64,000 bases of DNA. Source: Rhodobacterales bacterium RIFCSPHIGHO2_02_FULL_62_130 (lineage in GTDB: Bacteria; Pseudomonadota; Alphaproteobacteria; Rhodobacterales; Rhodobacteraceae). The position numbers and the translations under genes are program-made. The notes beneath the pieces were generated by a model that saw only the letters and a program-made list of their open reading frames with translations, did not search any database and was not told where the DNA came from. Shown here in pieces: positions 63,275-64,000 of the stretch. The stretch is taken from contig MHZT01000027.1 in the NCBI GenBank assembly GCA_001828855.1, positions 1 to 64,000 on the forward strand. Direction: 5' to 3'. The stretch's first letter is position 1, and each line of letters starts with the position of its first letter.

Positions 63275-64000
63275 TTGAGCGGATCATCCAAGTCGAAACC
63301 TAAGTTGGGCGCGTTCGTGTTCAAGTCCTTGTTGCGTAACATCCTGCCGAAAGCATTCCGTGGTTTTCTTGAAGCCAAGAATGTGCAGCGGCCTCCTTTG
63401 CTTGAGATTGCGGCCCATCTGGACGCGCGCGATTTCAGCGCCGCCGAACATGGCCTGCGAGATCTGCCTTCCGATGTGCGAACAGCGGCAGAGCGCCGGC
63501 TGATCCTGACCTTCTGGCTTCGGGTCTGGAACCACAGATTTGCGGGCGCGCCTGAAAGGACCGATGCAATCGGGGCGTGGTTCCGTGTGCTTGAAAGGGC
63601 GCTGGCAAGCGGTGATGTCTGGCCTGCGTTCAAGATGGCGGATGATGCCGAGGCCGTACTTGGGGCTGCCGAAGTCGCCCAGACTCTTGCGGTTGCAATC
63701 TGGGACCATTTGCCCGGTTCGAATTTCGGTCTGCAGTATCAGGCGATTTCGCGCTGTTTTGCGGGCGGTGATCCTGCGATTCTGGACGCCATTTTTTCGC
63801 ACCTGCTGAAATCAGACGCGGAATTTGTGCCGGATTTCTGGCAATATCAAAGCCTTGCGCGCAGATGGTCCGAAGCAGGGGGCGCGCCAGTCGAAGTTCG
63901 GGCGCAAAGCCTGTTGCACAATACGGGCCGTGCGGATTTGAACCGGCTTTTCGATATATATCTGTTGATTTTGCGCCAGTCTGACATCGGTCAGGCATTT
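63275..64000 (+). CDS. Unknown protein, cut by the right window edge
   Basis: An open frame with good alphaproteobacterial codon use runs to base 64000 without a stop (up to 242 codons seen). The start is uncertain: TTG 63275 or GTG 63317 are candidates. The visible part is helical with Trp/Leu-rich segments (LLEIAAHLDARDFSAAEHGL, FWLRVWNHRF), not recognised; it may belong with the preceding glycosyltransferase. Confidence 0.6.
   Translation, partial: MSGSSKSKPKLGAFVFKSLLRNILPKAFRGFLEAKNVQRPPLLEIAAHLDARDFSAAEHGLRDLPSDVRTAAERRLILTFWLRVWNHRFAGAPERTDAIGAWFRVLERALASGDVWPAFKMADDAEAVLGAAEVAQTLAVAIWDHLPGSNFGLQYQAISRCFAGGDPAILDAIFSHLLKSDAEFVPDFWQYQSLARRWSEAGGAPVEVRAQSLLHNTGRADLNRLFDIYLLILRQSDIGQAF

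Noticed and set aside
1-64000. CRISPR arrays or Cas genes accompanying the Tn7-like operon
   Set aside because: No regularly spaced direct repeats and no Cas-like proteins were found, so a CRISPR-associated transposon is not supported.

Overview
The window is high-GC DNA read almost entirely as catabolic and transport operons. The gene families (Ehu/Eut/Doe ectoine catabolism, DctPQM TRAP transport, several Pot-type ABC systems, GntR/FCD, MocR and RpiR regulators, a glucose-methanol-choline oxidoreductase) suggest an alphaproteobacterium, most likely of the Rhodobacterales (Paracoccus/Rhodobacter-like). No replication genes, rRNA, tRNA or CRISPR arrays were seen, so chromosome and large plasmid cannot be told apart.

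Layout. (1) 1-3.8 kb: a soluble FtsH-like AAA+ zinc protease, then a non-coding stretch that ends at 3073 in what looks like a transposon terminus (TGT...ACA with repeated GTTTGG motifs) placed inside a small winged-helix gene. (2) 3.8-16.5 kb: a nearly complete ectoine/hydroxyectoine uptake and degradation locus. It holds an aldehyde dehydrogenase, a transaminase and an Lrp-type regulator, then eutC-eutB-ehuA-ehuD-ehuC-ehuB on the minus strand. Divergent to these are doeA, an M20 deacetylase, an EamA transporter and an FCD-GntR regulator. Two GntR-type palindromes lie in the shared promoter region. (3) 16.5-26.6 kb: an accessory island with a tyrosine recombinase, a truncated DUF6880 gene, a hipBA toxin-antitoxin pair, an unknown gene and a compact Tn7-like tnsA-tnsB-tnsC operon. 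No TniQ/TnsD gene was found, and candidate end repeats lie on both sides of the operon. (4) 26.6-35.9 kb: a Na/Pi cotransporter-type gene, a Pot-type ABC importer coupled to a TIM-barrel isomerase-like gene and an inositol-monophosphatase-like gene, and a MocR regulator.

(5) 35.9-43.7 kb: a minus-strand operon (ureohydrolase, two SDRs, polysaccharide-deacetylase-fold hydrolase, 56-residue membrane protein, NCS1 permease, GMC oxidoreductase) with a divergent LysR gene. It is probably a nitrogen-compound catabolic pathway. (6) 43.7-47.5 kb: a decaying segment with a TetR regulator, a quinone-oxidoreductase-like gene, an alpha/beta-hydrolase fragment, an SDR gene broken by one amber codon and a degraded second copy of the recombinase. 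Matching TetR-like operators sit before tetR and before the broken SDR. (7) 47.5-53.3 kb: an RpiR regulator divergent from a second Pot-type ABC operon that ends in a self-cleaving P1-family aminopeptidase. (8) 53.3-58.5 kb: a TRAP transporter operon ending in a cytoplasmic sulfatase-fold hydrolase, divergent from a MarR gene, with two MarR-like palindromes between them. (9) 58.7-64 kb: acetyltransferase, cupin, sensor kinase, glycosyltransferase and a gene cut by the window edge.

The most promising unusual system is the tnsABC operon without a recognisable targeting subunit and with a noncanonical TnsA nuclease motif. Second is the putative transposon terminus at 3073.
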